Shown here: piece after piece, positions 21,156 to 33,144 of the stretch
Layout: every line of letters begins with the position of its first letter
How positions within the stretch are numbered: the stretch's first letter is position 1
Assembly: GCF_900128925.1 (NCBI RefSeq)
Contig: NZ_FQUJ01000002.1
Location: 220,856 to 284,855 of the forward strand
Direction: 5' to 3'
Length of the DNA: 64,000 nucleotides
Source: Modicisalibacter ilicicola DSM 19980
Lineage (GTDB): Bacteria > Pseudomonadota > Gammaproteobacteria > Pseudomonadales > Halomonadaceae
Notes under the pieces: generated by a model
The model's database searches: none
The model's input: only the letters and a program-made list of their open reading frames with translations
Told to the model about the DNA's origin: nothing
Program-made: the position numbers and the translations under genes

Positions 21156-21269
21156 ATGATGTGCTGTTCCGAGGAAAGCCTCGAACTACTGGAGGTGTGG
21201 TATGTCGTGGAGTGTGAGCTGGAAGCACTCGAGGACGACCTCATCGAGAAGGTACGGGAAGCCGCCTGA
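21156..21269 (+). CDS. Small ORF, 37 residues, acidic amphipathic
   Basis: A short reading frame with a good ribosome site (AGGGAG six bases before ATGATG) and a strong terminator 37 bases after its stop. The product MMCCSEESLELLEVWYVV, then an acidic helix rich in Glu and Leu, has a Cys-Cys pair near the N-terminus and no membrane segment. An in-frame ATG at 21075 would give 64 residues but lacks a ribosome site. I do not recognise the family. Its own gap between two minus-strand genes supports a real transcript. Confidence 0.55.
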   Translation: MMCCSEESLELLEVWYVVECELEALEDDLIEKVREAA

Positions 21270-21305
21270 TCCCGACTGATCGCAGCCGCCGAACGCCAAA
21301 ATCAT

Positions 21306-21336
21306 CGAGGCCCGCACCGTGCGGGCCTCGGCTTTT
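21306..21336. terminator. Bidirectional terminator between small ORF and ilvD
   Basis: An 11-bp GC-rich stem (cgaggcccgca / tgcgggcctcg) with a 3-base loop, followed on the plus strand by gctttt. It sits between the converging ends of the 37-codon ORF and ilvD; on the minus strand the stem is followed by atgatttt. Confidence 0.85.
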
Positions 21337-21353
21337 CGGGCAGGTTTCGACTC

Positions 21354-23198
21354 TCACTCCAGCTTGGCAAGGTCCCGCACCGCTCCCTTGTCCGCCGAGG
21401 TGGCCAACAGCGCATAGGCCTTGAGCGCCGCGGTGACCTTGCGCTCGCGCTGGATGCTCGGCTTCCAGGCCTCCTTGCCCCTTGCCTGCATGGCCTGGCG
21501 CCGTTGCTCCAGTTCCTCCGCCGAGAGCCGTACATCGATACGCCGGTTGGGGATGTCGATGCGGATCGTGTCGCCCTGCTCGACCAGCCCGATGGCGCCG
21601 CCCGCCGCCGCCTCCGGGGAGACATGGCCGATGGAGAGCCCCGAAGTGCCGCCGGAGAAGCGCCCGTCGGTGAGCAGCGCACAGCGCTTGCCCAGCCCCT
21701 TCGACTTGAGGTAGCTGGTGGGATAGAGCATCTCCTGCATGCCCGGCCCCCCCTTGGGGCCCTCGTAGCGAATGAGCACCACCTCGCCTTCCTCGACCCG
21801 CCCTTCGAGAATATGTTCGACCGCCTGGTCCTGGGACTCGACCACGTGGGCAGGCCCTTCGAAGACCAGGATGGCGTCGTCGACACCGGCGGTCTTCACC
21901 ACGCAGCCATCTTCAGCGATGTTGCCGTAGAGCACCGCCAGCCCGCCCTGCCGGGAGAAGGCGTGCTCGAGATCACGAATACAGCCGGTGGCACGATCGC
22001 CGTCGAGGCTCGGCCAGCGCGCACTCTGGGAAAATGCCGTCTGGGTGGGGACACCGCCCGGCCCGGCGCGGAAGAATTCGACCACCTCCGGCGCGGGATC
22101 GCGCATGATGTCCCAGCGGCCCAAGGCATCGGCCAGGCTCTCTTCATGCACCGTCGGCACCCGGGTGTCGAGCACCCCGGCCCGATCCAGTTCGCCGAGG
22201 ATCGCCATGATCCCGCCGGCACGGTGCACGTCCTCGATGTGATACTTCTGAGTGTTGGGCGCCACCTTGCACAGCTGCGGCACTTCCCGCGACAGACGAT
22301 CGATATCCGCCATGCTGAAGTCGAGTTCCGCCTCCTGGGCGGCGGCCAGCAGATGCAGAATGGTATTGGTGGAACCGCCCATGGCGATATCCAGGGTCAT
22401 GGCATTCTTGAACGCGGCCAGGCTGCCGATCTCCCGCGGCAGCCAGCGCGCCTCGTCCTGCTCGTAGTAGCGCTTGGCGATCTCGACGATGCGCGAACCG
22501 GCCCGTTCGAACAGCCGGCGACGGTCGGCGTGGGTGGCCAGCACCGTGCCGTTACCCGGCAGTGCCAATCCCAGCGCCTCGGTCAGGCAGTTCATGGAAT
22601 TGGCGGTGAACATGCCGGAGCAACTGCCGCAGGTGGGGCAGGCGCTGCGCTCGACCTCGTCGAGGGTCTCATCGTCGACGCTGTCGTCGGCGGCCATGAC
22701 CATGGCATCGACCAGGTCCAGGCCATGATCCAGCAGCTTCGTCTTGCCCGCCTCCATCGGTCCACCGGAAACGAAGATCACCGGAATATTCAGGCGCATG
22801 GCGGCCATCAGCATGCCCGGGGTGATCTTGTCGCAGTTGGAGATGCATACCAAGGCATCGGCGCAGTGCGCGTTGACCATGTACTCGACACTGTCGGCGA
22901 TGATGTCGCGGCTCGGCAGCGAGTAGAGCATGCCGTCGTGGCCCATGGCGATGCCGTCGTCCACGGCGATGGTGTTGAACTCCTTGGCCACGCCACCGGC
23001 CTTCTCGATCTCCCGGGCCACCAGCTGGCCCATGTCCTTCAGGTGCACGTGCCCGGGCACGAACTGGGTGAAGGAGTTGGCCACGGCAACGATGGGCTTG
23101 TGGAAATCCTCGTCGGTCATGCCGGTAGCTCGCCACAGGGCGCGGGCTCCGGCCATGTTGCGACCAGCGGTGGTGGTGCGGGAGCGATACTCGGGCAT
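21354..23198 (-). CDS. ilvD: Dihydroxy-acid dehydratase
   Basis: An Fe-S enzyme of isoleucine, valine and pantothenate synthesis. The 614-residue protein has cluster-ligand regions [12 protein letters not shown] and [16 protein letters not shown], and the C-terminal [16 protein letters not shown] segment. It is full length compared with E. coli IlvD (616). It lies alone here with no other ilv genes. The upstream gap to the AT-rich gene (23199-23418) has no recognisable gene, tRNA or attachment site. Confidence 0.95.
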   Translation of the reverse strand: MPEYRSRTTTAGRNMAGARALWRATGMTDEDFHKPIVAVANSFTQFVPGHVHLKDMGQLVAREIEKAGGVAKEFNTIAVDDGIAMGHDGMLYSLPSRDIIADSVEYMVNAHCADALVCISNCDKITPGMLMAAMRLNIPVIFVSGGPMEAGKTKLLDHGLDLVDAMVMAADDSVDDETLDEVERSACPTCGSCSGMFTANSMNCLTEALGLALPGNGTVLATHADRRRLFERAGSRIVEIAKRYYEQDEARWLPREIGSLAAFKNAMTLDIAMGGSTNTILHLLAAAQEAELDFSMADIDRLSREVPQLCKVAPNTQKYHIEDVHRAGGIMAILGELDRAGVLDTRVPTVHEESLADALGRWDIMRDPAPEVVEFFRAGPGGVPTQTAFSQSARWPSLDGDRATGCIRDLEHAFSRQGGLAVLYGNIAEDGCVVKTAGVDDAILVFEGPAHVVESQDQAVEHILEGRVEEGEVVLIRYEGPKGGPGMQEMLYPTSYLKSKGLGKRCALLTDGRFSGGTSGLSIGHVSPEAAAGGAIGLVEQGDTIRIDIPNRRIDVRLSAEELEQRRQAMQARGKEAWKPSIQRERKVTAALKAYALLATSADKGAVRDLAKLE

Positions 23199-23418
23199 GG
23201 TCTTTCCTCAGCAAAAGTCGACTAGGATGCAAACGACCCCTCTCTAGACGCGGTCGTCACAGAAAAGCGAAGTAAATCGAGAGCAGAAAAGATAGCAAGG
23301 TGATTCCTGCATGGCGAGTCTAGGCCCCGCCACAATGACGACTGACTACCAAGCCAGACTGAGGTGTGATGCCACTGGCGATCAGAAGCCGGACATGAAT
23401 AAGAGTTTCTGGGCTTCT

Positions 23419-24369
23419 TTACAAGCTAGGGAGCCACCTTTTCATGACCCTCCTCATCCTTGCTAGATTTATTCTAAAAAAATAAGCCTTCCCATGCTTT
23501 ACGATTTCTCTGACAGATGGCCTTACCAGATCGTTTGCTTGCGTGCAAAAAACCGATTTACCTGTCGCCTTGGCAATAAACACCGCGTGATCAAAATCAC
23601 TTTCCACGAAAAAATACAGCCTTGAATCTTGCTTATAATAATCTGCCTTTAGTTTACAGTATTCCTGGTGGCTTCGAGTTTCATTCTTATCCACCGAGCC
23701 CGACATGATCAAGTTATCATAAGTTATATTGTAATAAGACAGCCAGCTTTCGATCTCCTTTCGGTAACGCTCATGCTGCTTCGTTATCAACGAATTTATT
23801 CTGTAGGTAGGAATGACAAGAGGCCTGACTTCTTGTATGAGCCCCATGCCGTTTTCTTCTTTGTCGAGATGTTCTTCTAGCCCGTTGAAAATCACACCAT
23901 CCAAGGCAATACAGGCTCGCTGCAAGACATTGTGATGCCAAATATTCCACTGAAATACCCGTGGTGAAGAAAGGTATTTCAAGCACACATCCACTTTGGC
24001 CATACCGACAGCATTGCCATACACAGCCAAGGTGGTTATTTCACAAGGGCAATCTTCGGGTATCTGATCAAGCACCTCCTCCATGGAAGCACCCGTATTT
24101 ACACTATCGTCGACGATCAATACTTTTTTGGCATCCCAAGCATTGCATATCTCCTTTCTAAGGCTTCTTGTATTACCCTTGGCAAGTTTGGAATTTCTAA
24201 TAAAGTCATGCAGACTCGTACAGTCTATATTAAGGAAAAGACTCAGCATATAGGCTGGGATCATACCACTTCGCGGTATGCCAACGATTAGTTCGAAGCC
24301 CTGATACTGAACCTTATCGAGGTTGTTAAAAATATCATCACTAAGCCCTGCGTAAGACTTATAATTCAT
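23419..24369 (-). CDS. AT-rich phosphoribosyltransferase fused to degenerate HAD-like domain
   Basis: A 316-residue protein, markedly AT-rich against its neighbours and therefore probably acquired. Residues about 1-135 are a type I phosphoribosyltransferase domain (LIVGIPRSGMIPAYM and PRPP loop VLIVDDSVNTGAS at 83-95). Residues about 150-316 resemble a HAD domain: CIALDGVIFNG is the position of motif I, but the nucleophilic Asp is Ala155 while Asp157 is kept; IPTYRINSLIT and FVESDFDHA follow. Similar fusions are often seen, as I recall, in polysaccharide clusters with an intact FDLDGVL. The start MNYKSY has GGAG six or seven bases upstream. The substrate is unknown. Confidence 0.75.
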   Translation of the reverse strand: MNYKSYAGLSDDIFNNLDKVQYQGFELIVGIPRSGMIPAYMLSLFLNIDCTSLHDFIRNSKLAKGNTRSLRKEICNAWDAKKVLIVDDSVNTGASMEEVLDQIPEDCPCEITTLAVYGNAVGMAKVDVCLKYLSSPRVFQWNIWHHNVLQRACIALDGVIFNGLEEHLDKEENGMGLIQEVRPLVIPTYRINSLITKQHERYRKEIESWLSYYNITYDNLIMSGSVDKNETRSHQEYCKLKADYYKQDSRLYFFVESDFDHAVFIAKATGKSVFCTQANDLVRPSVREIVKHGKAYFFRINLARMRRVMKRWLPSL

Positions 24370-24470
24370 TTTATTCTCCATGATCATCGACGAATTTTTT
24401 TTAGAAATGCCTTTCGCCGAAGAATACCTATCCAATCAACCCCTTACAATTAGACTTTTTCAATGCTAAT

Positions 24471-25124
24471 TCACGCTTGAGCCACCAGCCGCCCATCATC
24501 GAGCTGGCAGCGTCGGTCGGCCAGGGCACGGATGTCCTCGCTGTCGTGACTGACCAGCAACACCGCGACGCCCTCCTGCTGCTGCGCGCGCACCTGCTCC
24601 CACAGGGCCTCGCGGTTGGCGGCGTCGAGGCCGCTGAAGGGTTCATCGAGCAGCAGCAGCGGCCGCCGGCGCAACAGGGCCCGCAGCAAGGCCACGCGCT
24701 GACGCTGCCCGCCGGACAGCTCCCCCGGCAACCGGTCGTGCATCCCCTCGAGCCCGACCCGGGCCAGCCCCTCTCGAACACGGCGATGTTCGACGTCACC
24801 CAGACGCAGGTCTGGCGCGATGCCCAGCCCGACGTTGGCCCATACCGGCAGATGCTCGAACAGGTTGTGCTCCTGGAATACCGTGGTCAGCGGCCGTTGC
24901 CAGGGTGGCAGGTCCCGCCAGGAATCCCCCTTCCAGCCCAGCCAACCGCTCGCGGGCTCGAGAAAGCCGGCGATGAGACTCAGCAGCGTGCTCTTGCCAC
25001 CCCCCGAAGGCCCCTGCACCGCCAGGCACTCCCCGGGGGCCAGCTCGAGGGAGAAACAGAAATCCGGGATTTCCCCCGGCTCGGCTTCGGTGTAGTGGAA
25101 GACCAGATCGCGGCACTCAAGCAT
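24471..25124 (-). CDS. thiQ: Thiamine ABC transporter ATP-binding protein
   Basis: ATPase of the ThiBPQ importer for thiamine and thiamine phosphates. The 217-residue protein has Walker A GPSGGGKSTLLSL, signature LSGGQRQRVALLRAL and Walker B LLLLDEPFSGLD, the short form expected for ThiQ. The start at 25124 has GGGAGG upstream and overlaps the thiP stop by 8 bases, indicating translational coupling. It is the last gene of the thiBPQ run; the AT-rich gene follows about 100 bp on. Confidence 0.9.
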   Translation of the reverse strand: MLECRDLVFHYTEAEPGEIPDFCFSLELAPGECLAVQGPSGGGKSTLLSLIAGFLEPASGWLGWKGDSWRDLPPWQRPLTTVFQEHNLFEHLPVWANVGLGIAPDLRLGDVEHRRVREGLARVGLEGMHDRLPGELSGGQRQRVALLRALLRRRPLLLLDEPFSGLDAANREALWEQVRAQQQEGVAVLLVSHDSEDIRALADRRCQLDDGRLVAQA

Positions 25125-26817
25125 GGGCGGCCTCCCTGTCTCGTGCCGGCCAGAAACGCTGCTGGGGATAGCGCGGCAGATGGCGAGTGGCCACATTGAG
25201 CAGCAGGAACAGCGCCGCCACCAGCAACAACAGCAAGAATGCCGTTGCCGCGGCGCCCTCCCAGCGATAGCCGCCGAGCTGCTGGTAGAGCAGCATCGGC
25301 AGGGTCGGCCGGGAGGGGCTGCCGAACAGGGCGATCACACTGAAATCCCCCAGCGAGAGGGTCATGGCATAGGCCAGCGCCAGGGCGGCCGGGCGACGCA
25401 GCGGCGGCCACACCAGCCAGCGCCAGCGGGCCCAACCCTGAATGCCCAATTGCGCGGCCAGGCGACGCTGGGGATCGTTGGTGCCCAGCAGAGCGCCGCG
25501 CAATACCTGCATGGCAAACGGCAAGGCCATGAAGGCATTGACCAGCACCACCAGGGCGTACCCCTGCCAGCCACCGCCCAGGCTGGGGCGCAACAGCAGG
25601 AAGAGACCGGTCCCCAGCACCAGCGCCGGGGTCACCAGGATCAGCTGTCCGCCCCCTTCCATCACGCCGGCCAATGTCGAGCGACTGCGCTGGTGCAACC
25701 AGGCACTGCCGCCCAGCAGGGCCAAGGCCAGCAGCAAGGCCCCGGCACCCGCCCCCAGCGCCATCGTCAGGCTCAGCCCGGCGGCGGGCCAGAGGGAGGA
25801 TTGGGCCGGCAAGGATGGCAGCCCCATCACCCCGGCGATCACCACCGCCGCCAGGGGCGGCAACAGCAGCAAGGCCAGCGCCACGAGCCAGACGCTGTCG
25901 GTGATCCTCGAGACCCCCCTTTCGTCCCGGCGTCGCCAGCGCCCTGCTCGTCGCGTGTCCAGGGCCGTGGCGACCAGGCCGCCCATGCCGCCGAAACGCA
26001 GGGCGAAGGCCCACAGCGTCAGGCAGATCACCAGCTGGGTCAGCGCCAGCAGTGCCGCTCGGGCCAGATCGAAGTCGAACTTCAAGGCCTGATAGAGCGC
26101 CACCTCGAGTGTCGTCGAGCGCGGCCCCCCGCCCAGGGTCATGACGATGACGAAGCTGGTGAAGCAGAGGGTGAAGACCAGGGCTCCCAGCCGGGGCAGC
26201 GAATGACGCATCACCGGCCACTCCAGGCAGCGCCAGATGGCACGCCGCGTCAGCCCCAACTGGGCCGCCAGGCGCCAGTGCTGGTGGGGCTGGCGTTCGA
26301 GTTCCTGGAGCAGCAGGCGTGCTGCGAGGGGCAGATTGTAGAAGACATGGGCCAGCACGATGCCCGACAGGCCATAGAGGTAGTTGGCCGGCTCACCGGT
26401 CGCGGCCTGCCATAGCGGCGCCGCCCAGCCCTGACGGCCATGTACTGCCACCAGGCCGAACAGCGCGATGAGCGTGGGGATGACCAGCGAGAGTTCCATG
26501 GCGCGCAGCAGCAAGGTGCGGCCGACAAACCGCGGTCGTCGGGCCAGGGCCACGGCGACCGGCACCGCCAGGCCGAGGCTGAGAAGAGTGGAAAGCAGCG
26601 CCTGGATGACGGTGAAGCGCAGGACGCTGGCCAGGTAAGGCTCGCGCCACAACGCCGCGACATTCAGCACCGGCGCATGAACCAGCAAGGCGGCCAGGCT
26701 GGCCAGCCCCAGGCCCGCCACCGCCAGCCAGGCCAGGACGCCGAACCACAACGGCCAGCGCTCGCCTCGAGCCGTCACGCTCGTGTCCCGACTCAGCGCG
26801 TGCTGACGTTGAGCCAC
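25117..26817 (-). CDS. thiP: Thiamine ABC transporter permease
   Basis: A 566-residue inner-membrane protein with two fused permease domains and about 12 membrane segments, the architecture of ThiP and related Fe3+ permeases. The binding-protein-dependent EAA-type segments are visible (AAQLGLTRRAIWRCLEWP and AAQLGIQGWARWRWLVWP). It overlaps thiB by 25 bases and thiQ by 8. Assigned as thiamine from the paired ThiB and ThiQ. Confidence 0.9.
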   Translation of the reverse strand: MAQRQHALSRDTSVTARGERWPLWFGVLAWLAVAGLGLASLAALLVHAPVLNVAALWREPYLASVLRFTVIQALLSTLLSLGLAVPVAVALARRPRFVGRTLLLRAMELSLVIPTLIALFGLVAVHGRQGWAAPLWQAATGEPANYLYGLSGIVLAHVFYNLPLAARLLLQELERQPHQHWRLAAQLGLTRRAIWRCLEWPVMRHSLPRLGALVFTLCFTSFVIVMTLGGGPRSTTLEVALYQALKFDFDLARAALLALTQLVICLTLWAFALRFGGMGGLVATALDTRRAGRWRRRDERGVSRITDSVWLVALALLLLPPLAAVVIAGVMGLPSLPAQSSLWPAAGLSLTMALGAGAGALLLALALLGGSAWLHQRSRSTLAGVMEGGGQLILVTPALVLGTGLFLLLRPSLGGGWQGYALVVLVNAFMALPFAMQVLRGALLGTNDPQRRLAAQLGIQGWARWRWLVWPPLRRPAALALAYAMTLSLGDFSVIALFGSPSRPTLPMLLYQQLGGYRWEGAAATAFLLLLLVAALFLLLNVATRHLPRYPQQRFWPARDREAAHA

Positions 26818-27815
26818 TCGTCGATCCAGGCGCGACGATTCTCGTGCACCTCTTGCGGCGGGAAGGTGAACACCTCGGGATCGATTAGCCGGGTGAAGGC
26901 CTCGGGCAATGCGTCGCCGAGCTCGATGGCCGGGTACATGACGTTGCCCAGCGGGATATGCTGCTGGAAATCCCGGGTGAGCATGAACTCGAGGAATTCC
27001 CGTGCCAGCTCCGGATTGCCCGTCGCCCGAGTCATCGCCGCGACCTCCACCTGGAGATAATGCCCTTCGTCGAACTTGGCGGCGCGGTAGCGATCGCTGC
27101 CTTCCACCGCCATGTGATAGGCCGGCGAGGTCGCGTAGGAGAGCACCATCGGCGCCTCGCCGTTCATGAACAGCGAGAAGTAGGCCTCGCTCCAGCCCCG
27201 GGTCACGGTGAGGATGTTGTCCTGCAGGCGGCGCCAGACCTCATCGGCCTCGTCACCATAGGCATGCTTGATCCACAGCAGCAGCCCCAGCCCCGGGGTG
27301 CTGGTGCGCGGGTCCTGGATGATGATCTTGAACTCCTCCGGCGCGTCGGCCAGCTCCTCGAGACTCGACGGCGGATCGCTGATCATTTGGGTATCGTAGA
27401 CGAAGGCGAAGGGGCCCCAGTCGTAGGGCACGAAGGTCTCGTCCTGCCAGTCGATGGGCAAGGCCAGCGGCGACAGATCGGCACCGTGGGGGGCCAGCAA
27501 CCCGGTGTCCCGGGCCGCTTGCATCAGGTTCATGTCCAGCCCCAGCACCACGTCCGCCCGGGTCTCCTCCCCCTCCAGGCGCAGGCGCTGCAGGATACTC
27601 GGGGCGCCATCCAGGGCGATGAAGTCGAGCCGGCAATTGCACTGCGATTCGAAGGCCTCCTCGATGCCCGGCCCCGCGCCCCACTCGGAAACGAAGGAGT
27701 CGTAGGTGTAAACGGTCAGCTTGGACGTGTCCGCGGACGCCACTGCAGCGCTCGAGAACAAGCCTAGAATCAATGCGGCGGTGGCCCTGGGGGCGGGAAT
27801 CGTGTCGTGGGACAT
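26793..27815 (-). CDS. thiB: Thiamine-binding periplasmic protein
   Basis: Substrate-binding subunit of the thiamine importer. The 340-residue precursor has a Sec signal (ATAALILGLFSSAAVASA, cleavage near 28), then the family start KLTVYTYDSFVSEWGAGP and PFAFVYDT. It follows lon by 66 bases on the same strand with only a short hairpin between, and no thi-box/TPP riboswitch is visible in that space. Confidence 0.92.
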   Translation of the reverse strand: MSHDTIPAPRATAALILGLFSSAAVASADTSKLTVYTYDSFVSEWGAGPGIEEAFESQCNCRLDFIALDGAPSILQRLRLEGEETRADVVLGLDMNLMQAARDTGLLAPHGADLSPLALPIDWQDETFVPYDWGPFAFVYDTQMISDPPSSLEELADAPEEFKIIIQDPRTSTPGLGLLLWIKHAYGDEADEVWRRLQDNILTVTRGWSEAYFSLFMNGEAPMVLSYATSPAYHMAVEGSDRYRAAKFDEGHYLQVEVAAMTRATGNPELAREFLEFMLTRDFQQHIPLGNVMYPAIELGDALPEAFTRLIDPEVFTFPPQEVHENRRAWIDEWLNVSTR

Positions 27816-27835
27816 CGTACTTTCCGTTACACGCG

Positions 27836-27855
27836 AAGCCCCTGAACAGGGGCTT
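27836..27855 (-). terminator. Hairpin between lon and thiB
   Basis: An 8-bp stem (aagcccct / aggggctt) with a gaac loop, 27 bases past the lon stop. It lacks a T tract on the minus strand, so it may be a leaky terminator or mRNA end-stabiliser and might allow read-through into thiBPQ. Confidence 0.5.
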
Positions 27856-27881
27856 GGTATCAGTGGCTATTCAAACATAGC

Positions 27882-30296
<2,415 letters not shown>

Positions 30297-30340
30297 CGTT
30301 CACCTTGCATCCGTGGGCCGGATTGCCCGACATGTCCTGT

Positions 30341-30369
30341 GGATGCGGGCAGTCGGGATGGACTTCAAG
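30341..30369 (-). promoter_or_regulatory. Sigma-32-like heat-shock promoter of lon
   Basis: On the minus strand CTTGAAG (-35, 30363-30369) is followed after 14 bases by CCGCATCC (-10, 30341-30348), close to the RpoH consensus CTTGAAA-N11-16-CCCCATNT. The start codon is about 45 bases downstream. lon is a classical RpoH-regulated gene, which supports the call. Confidence 0.6.
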
Positions 30370-30410
30370 AGCGAGCGCAATCGGCTGTCGGGCAACGGGC
30401 TCGATGAGAC

Positions 30411-31661
30411 TCACCGCACCGATGCCAGCGGCTGTCCATTGACGAGCAAGCGGCCCTGCTCGATCCGCAATTCGATTTGGCGGGTTTCCGGAGGCAAGCC
30501 GAGCTGCAGGGCCAGCAAGGGCGGCACGCCATGCCAGCTGAAGCGACCGTTCAGGCGTTCGCGCCAAGGCTCGGCATCGCCCTCGAGCAGGGCATCGAGG
30601 TTCAAGGCCTGGCTGTCCTGGCCATCGAAGATCAACTCGCCGCTACCGCGCACGTCGACGCCGAACAGGGGGCTCGTCAGGGTAACGCCTTCGAGGATAA
30701 AGCGAGGCGAGTCTCCCAGGGCGCTCAACAGCGCCGGCTCGATGCGCTCGACCTGGGCCTCGTCGAGTGCGGTGACTTCACCGCCCTGCTCCTGGAGGAT
30801 GGCCTTGACCTGCTCGACCAGGCGCCGTGCCGCCTGGCCATCGATACGATCGAGACGGGCTTTCAGGTTTCCGGACAGGAGTCTCTCGCCGGAGGCTTGC
30901 GCCTCGTCCAGAGAAATGGCCAGATCGACGCGCAGCTGCTCGTCGAGACGGGTCTCGTCGCTGTAGCGCACCCCGGAAAGCGTCACGTCCTGGCGCTTGC
31001 TCCCGCGGAAATCCAGGCGCTCGAGGGTCAGCTCGTTGCGTTGTTGAAAGAACGAGCCATCATCGGCGAAGCGGTAGCGGCTCTCGAGACGCAGGGGGCC
31101 GGCGGTTATCTTCGCGTCAGGGCCATCCAGACGAAGGGATTCGACGCGCCCTTGCACTCGAACATCGCCGAGGCGCCCTTCCAGGTCGAGTACCGCATCG
31201 CCGAGTGCGAACCGTTCGCCGTCGACATCCACCTCGAAGGGCGCGATGTCGAGACGCCCCTCGACGCGCCGGTCGAGGGTATGAAAGGCTGCCGTCCAGC
31301 GCGGTTCGGCGGCGTCCAGCAGGTCGCCGAAGAGCATGCGCTCGTCGTTCGATCCGCCGTCACTCAGAAAGAGCCTCAGTGCACCGCTCAAGCGGGTGGT
31401 CAATACACCATGACGGGCCTCGTAGGGCAGGCTCAGTCGCCATCCCTCGTCGCCGCGAGGGGCGAGCCGCAGACGGCCCCGGGAGAGGAACCAGCCGCGT
31501 TCGGCCCGATCCCGGGCGACCTGCCACTGTTCATCGTCGCGCAGCCTGTCCAGCGTGTGTGCGAGTTCACGCTCGAAGACATGGCTGGAGTAGGCCTGGG
31601 CTCCCAGGTAGCCAGCCACCAGAACCACCAAGGCCACGATGGCCAGCCCTGTCTTGCGCAT
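30411..31661 (-). CDS. DUF945 (YdgA-like) family protein
   Basis: A 416-residue protein of the DUF945/YdgA family; function not established. It has an N-terminal membrane anchor (GLAIVALVVLVAGYLGAQAY) followed by a large periplasmic region with beta-rich, AsmA-like character (FILEGVTLTSPLFGVDVRGSG). The ATG at 31661 (MRKTGLAIV) has GAGGAA upstream; an ATG ten codons earlier is an alternative. It follows pgpA by 17 bases and may be the last gene of the rib-thiL-pgpA run. Confidence 0.8.
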   Translation of the reverse strand: MRKTGLAIVALVVLVAGYLGAQAYSSHVFERELAHTLDRLRDDEQWQVARDRAERGWFLSRGRLRLAPRGDEGWRLSLPYEARHGVLTTRLSGALRLFLSDGGSNDERMLFGDLLDAAEPRWTAAFHTLDRRVEGRLDIAPFEVDVDGERFALGDAVLDLEGRLGDVRVQGRVESLRLDGPDAKITAGPLRLESRYRFADDGSFFQQRNELTLERLDFRGSKRQDVTLSGVRYSDETRLDEQLRVDLAISLDEAQASGERLLSGNLKARLDRIDGQAARRLVEQVKAILQEQGGEVTALDEAQVERIEPALLSALGDSPRFILEGVTLTSPLFGVDVRGSGELIFDGQDSQALNLDALLEGDAEPWRERLNGRFSWHGVPPLLALQLGLPPETRQIELRIEQGRLLVNGQPLASVR

Positions 31662-31678
31662 GCTTTTCCTCAATCGAC

Positions 31679-32152
31679 TCAGTGCAACCATAACCAGAGA
31701 TGCATCACGCTCCAGGCCAGTATTCCCGCCAGGATGTCGTCGAGCATGATGCCGAAACCGCCGGCCACCCGCCGATCGACCCAGCGGATCGGCCAGGGCT
31801 TGATGATGTCGAACACCCGGAACACCACGAACCCCCACAAGGCGGCCTCCCAGGAGAAGGGAACCGCCGCCATGGTGATCCAGTAGCCGACGAACTCGTC
31901 CCAGACGATGCCGGAATGGTCGTGGACACCAAGATCGCGAGAGGTCTTGTCGCACAGCCAGATACCCGCCAGGCTGGCGAAGAGTACCAGGCCGAGATAC
32001 CAGGATAGCGGCAGGCCGGACATCAGCCAGTAGAAGGGAATCGCCGCCAGGGTGCCGAAGGTGCCCGGCGCGAAGGGCACCGCACCGCTACCCAGGCCGA
32101 AGGCGAAGAAGTGGGTGGGGCGTCGCCAGACGCTGGAGGGCGCGCGATTCAT
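31679..32152 (-). CDS. pgpA: Phosphatidylglycerophosphatase A
   Basis: An inner-membrane enzyme that dephosphorylates phosphatidylglycerophosphate. The 157-residue protein has family motifs GLGSGAVPFAPGTFGTLAAI, HDHSGIVWDEFVGYW and FRVFDIIKPWPIRWVD, with three or four membrane helices. The ATG overlaps the thiL stop as ATGA (4 bases). A much longer upstream reading frame is a thiL shadow. The order thiL-pgpA is conserved in gammaproteobacteria. Confidence 0.95.
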   Translation of the reverse strand: MNRAPSSVWRRPTHFFAFGLGSGAVPFAPGTFGTLAAIPFYWLMSGLPLSWYLGLVLFASLAGIWLCDKTSRDLGVHDHSGIVWDEFVGYWITMAAVPFSWEAALWGFVVFRVFDIIKPWPIRWVDRRVAGGFGIMLDDILAGILAWSVMHLWLWLH

Positions 32153-33144
32153 GGCGTGCCTCCGGGGAAATGCTGCCAGCCGCCGGTGAGCCCGGCATCC
32201 ACCCCGGCGATTCCGGGAGTCTCGCTCAGCCGTCCGATGAGGGTCAGGGTATTCCCGCAGGCCTGAAGCCGCTGCCGAGTCGTCTCGACGGCCTCGGCTG
32301 GCAGACTGAACAGCAGCTCGTAGTCGTCGCCGCCGGTCAACGCCGCCCGCTGCGCTGCCTCGCGCCCCAGGGCCGTTTCCAGCCCGGCAGTCAGCGGCAA
32401 TCGATCGACATCGAGCTCGGCCCCCACCCCGGAGGCATGGCAGAGATGGCCCAGATCCGCCAGTAGCCCGTCGGAGATATCGATGGCGCAATTGGCCAGG
32501 CCACGCAGGGCGAGTCCCGCCTCGAGGCGCGGCCGGGGCAGCAGATAGGCCTGGAGCAAGGCGTGATCGAGGTCCCGCTCGCCAGCCTGCCACGCCTTCA
32601 GGCCGCCCTGACCGCCACCCAGCGAACCGGTGACCGCGATCAGATCGCCGGCCCGACCACCCTGGCGGCGCAGTGCCGCGCCCGGCGGCACCTCGCCGTG
32701 GACGGTCACGCTGATGCTCAATTGGCCGCGCGTCACATCGCCGCCTACCAGGCTGACTGCGCTCTGTCTGCATAACGCATGAAAGCCCTCGCTGAAGGCG
32801 GCGATCCACTCTTCGTCCATCGCGGGAATCGCCAGCGCCATGGTGCACCAGCGTGCCTGCGCCCCCATGGCGGCAAGATCGCTCAGGGCCACGGCCAGGG
32901 CACGATGGCCCACGACAGCGGCAGGCGCGGTGGCGGGAAAATGCACGTCGGCCACCGAAGTGTCGACGCTCACCGCCAGCTGATGGCCCGGCGACGGCGA
33001 CAGCAGCGCGCAGTCGTCCCCCGGGCCCAGCACCAGGCCGGTAGCCTCGCCTTCGTCACGGCGTGCGAAGTAACGAGCGATGAGCTCGAACTCGCCCGGC
33101 TCGCGACGTGGCCTGTCAGCGACGCCGGGCATTGACCTCGGCAT
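32149..33144 (-). CDS. thiL: Thiamine-monophosphate kinase
   Basis: Phosphorylates thiamine phosphate to the cofactor TPP. The 331-residue PurM/AIRS-fold protein has the N-terminal [10 protein letters not shown], the ATP/Mg segment [20 protein letters not shown], and [10 protein letters not shown]. The ATG at 33144 with AAGG seven bases upstream is preferred; 33132 is possible. The start overlaps the end of nusB by about 29 bases, so the genes are coupled. Confidence 0.94.
   Translation of the reverse strand: MPRSMPGVADRPRREPGEFELIARYFARRDEGEATGLVLGPGDDCALLSPSPGHQLAVSVDTSVADVHFPATAPAAVVGHRALAVALSDLAAMGAQARWCTMALAIPAMDEEWIAAFSEGFHALCRQSAVSLVGGDVTRGQLSISVTVHGEVPPGAALRRQGGRAGDLIAVTGSLGGGQGGLKAWQAGERDLDHALLQAYLLPRPRLEAGLALRGLANCAIDISDGLLADLGHLCHASGVGAELDVDRLPLTAGLETALGREAAQRAALTGGDDYELLFSLPAEAVETTRQRLQACGNTLTLIGRLSETPGIAGVDAGLTGGWQHFPGGTP

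Noticed and set aside
23199-23418. tRNA gene or attachment site beside the AT-rich gene
   Set aside because: No cloverleaf, 3' tRNA end, direct repeat or integrase was seen on either side.
27816-27881. TPP riboswitch upstream of thiB
   Set aside because: The gap is only 66 bases and lacks the CTGAGA and ACCTGA(T) cores; it contains a plain hairpin instead.
31679-32848. A 389-residue gene including pgpA
   Set aside because: The upstream part is an out-of-frame reading of thiL; only the final 157 codons match PgpA and its ATG overlaps the thiL stop.
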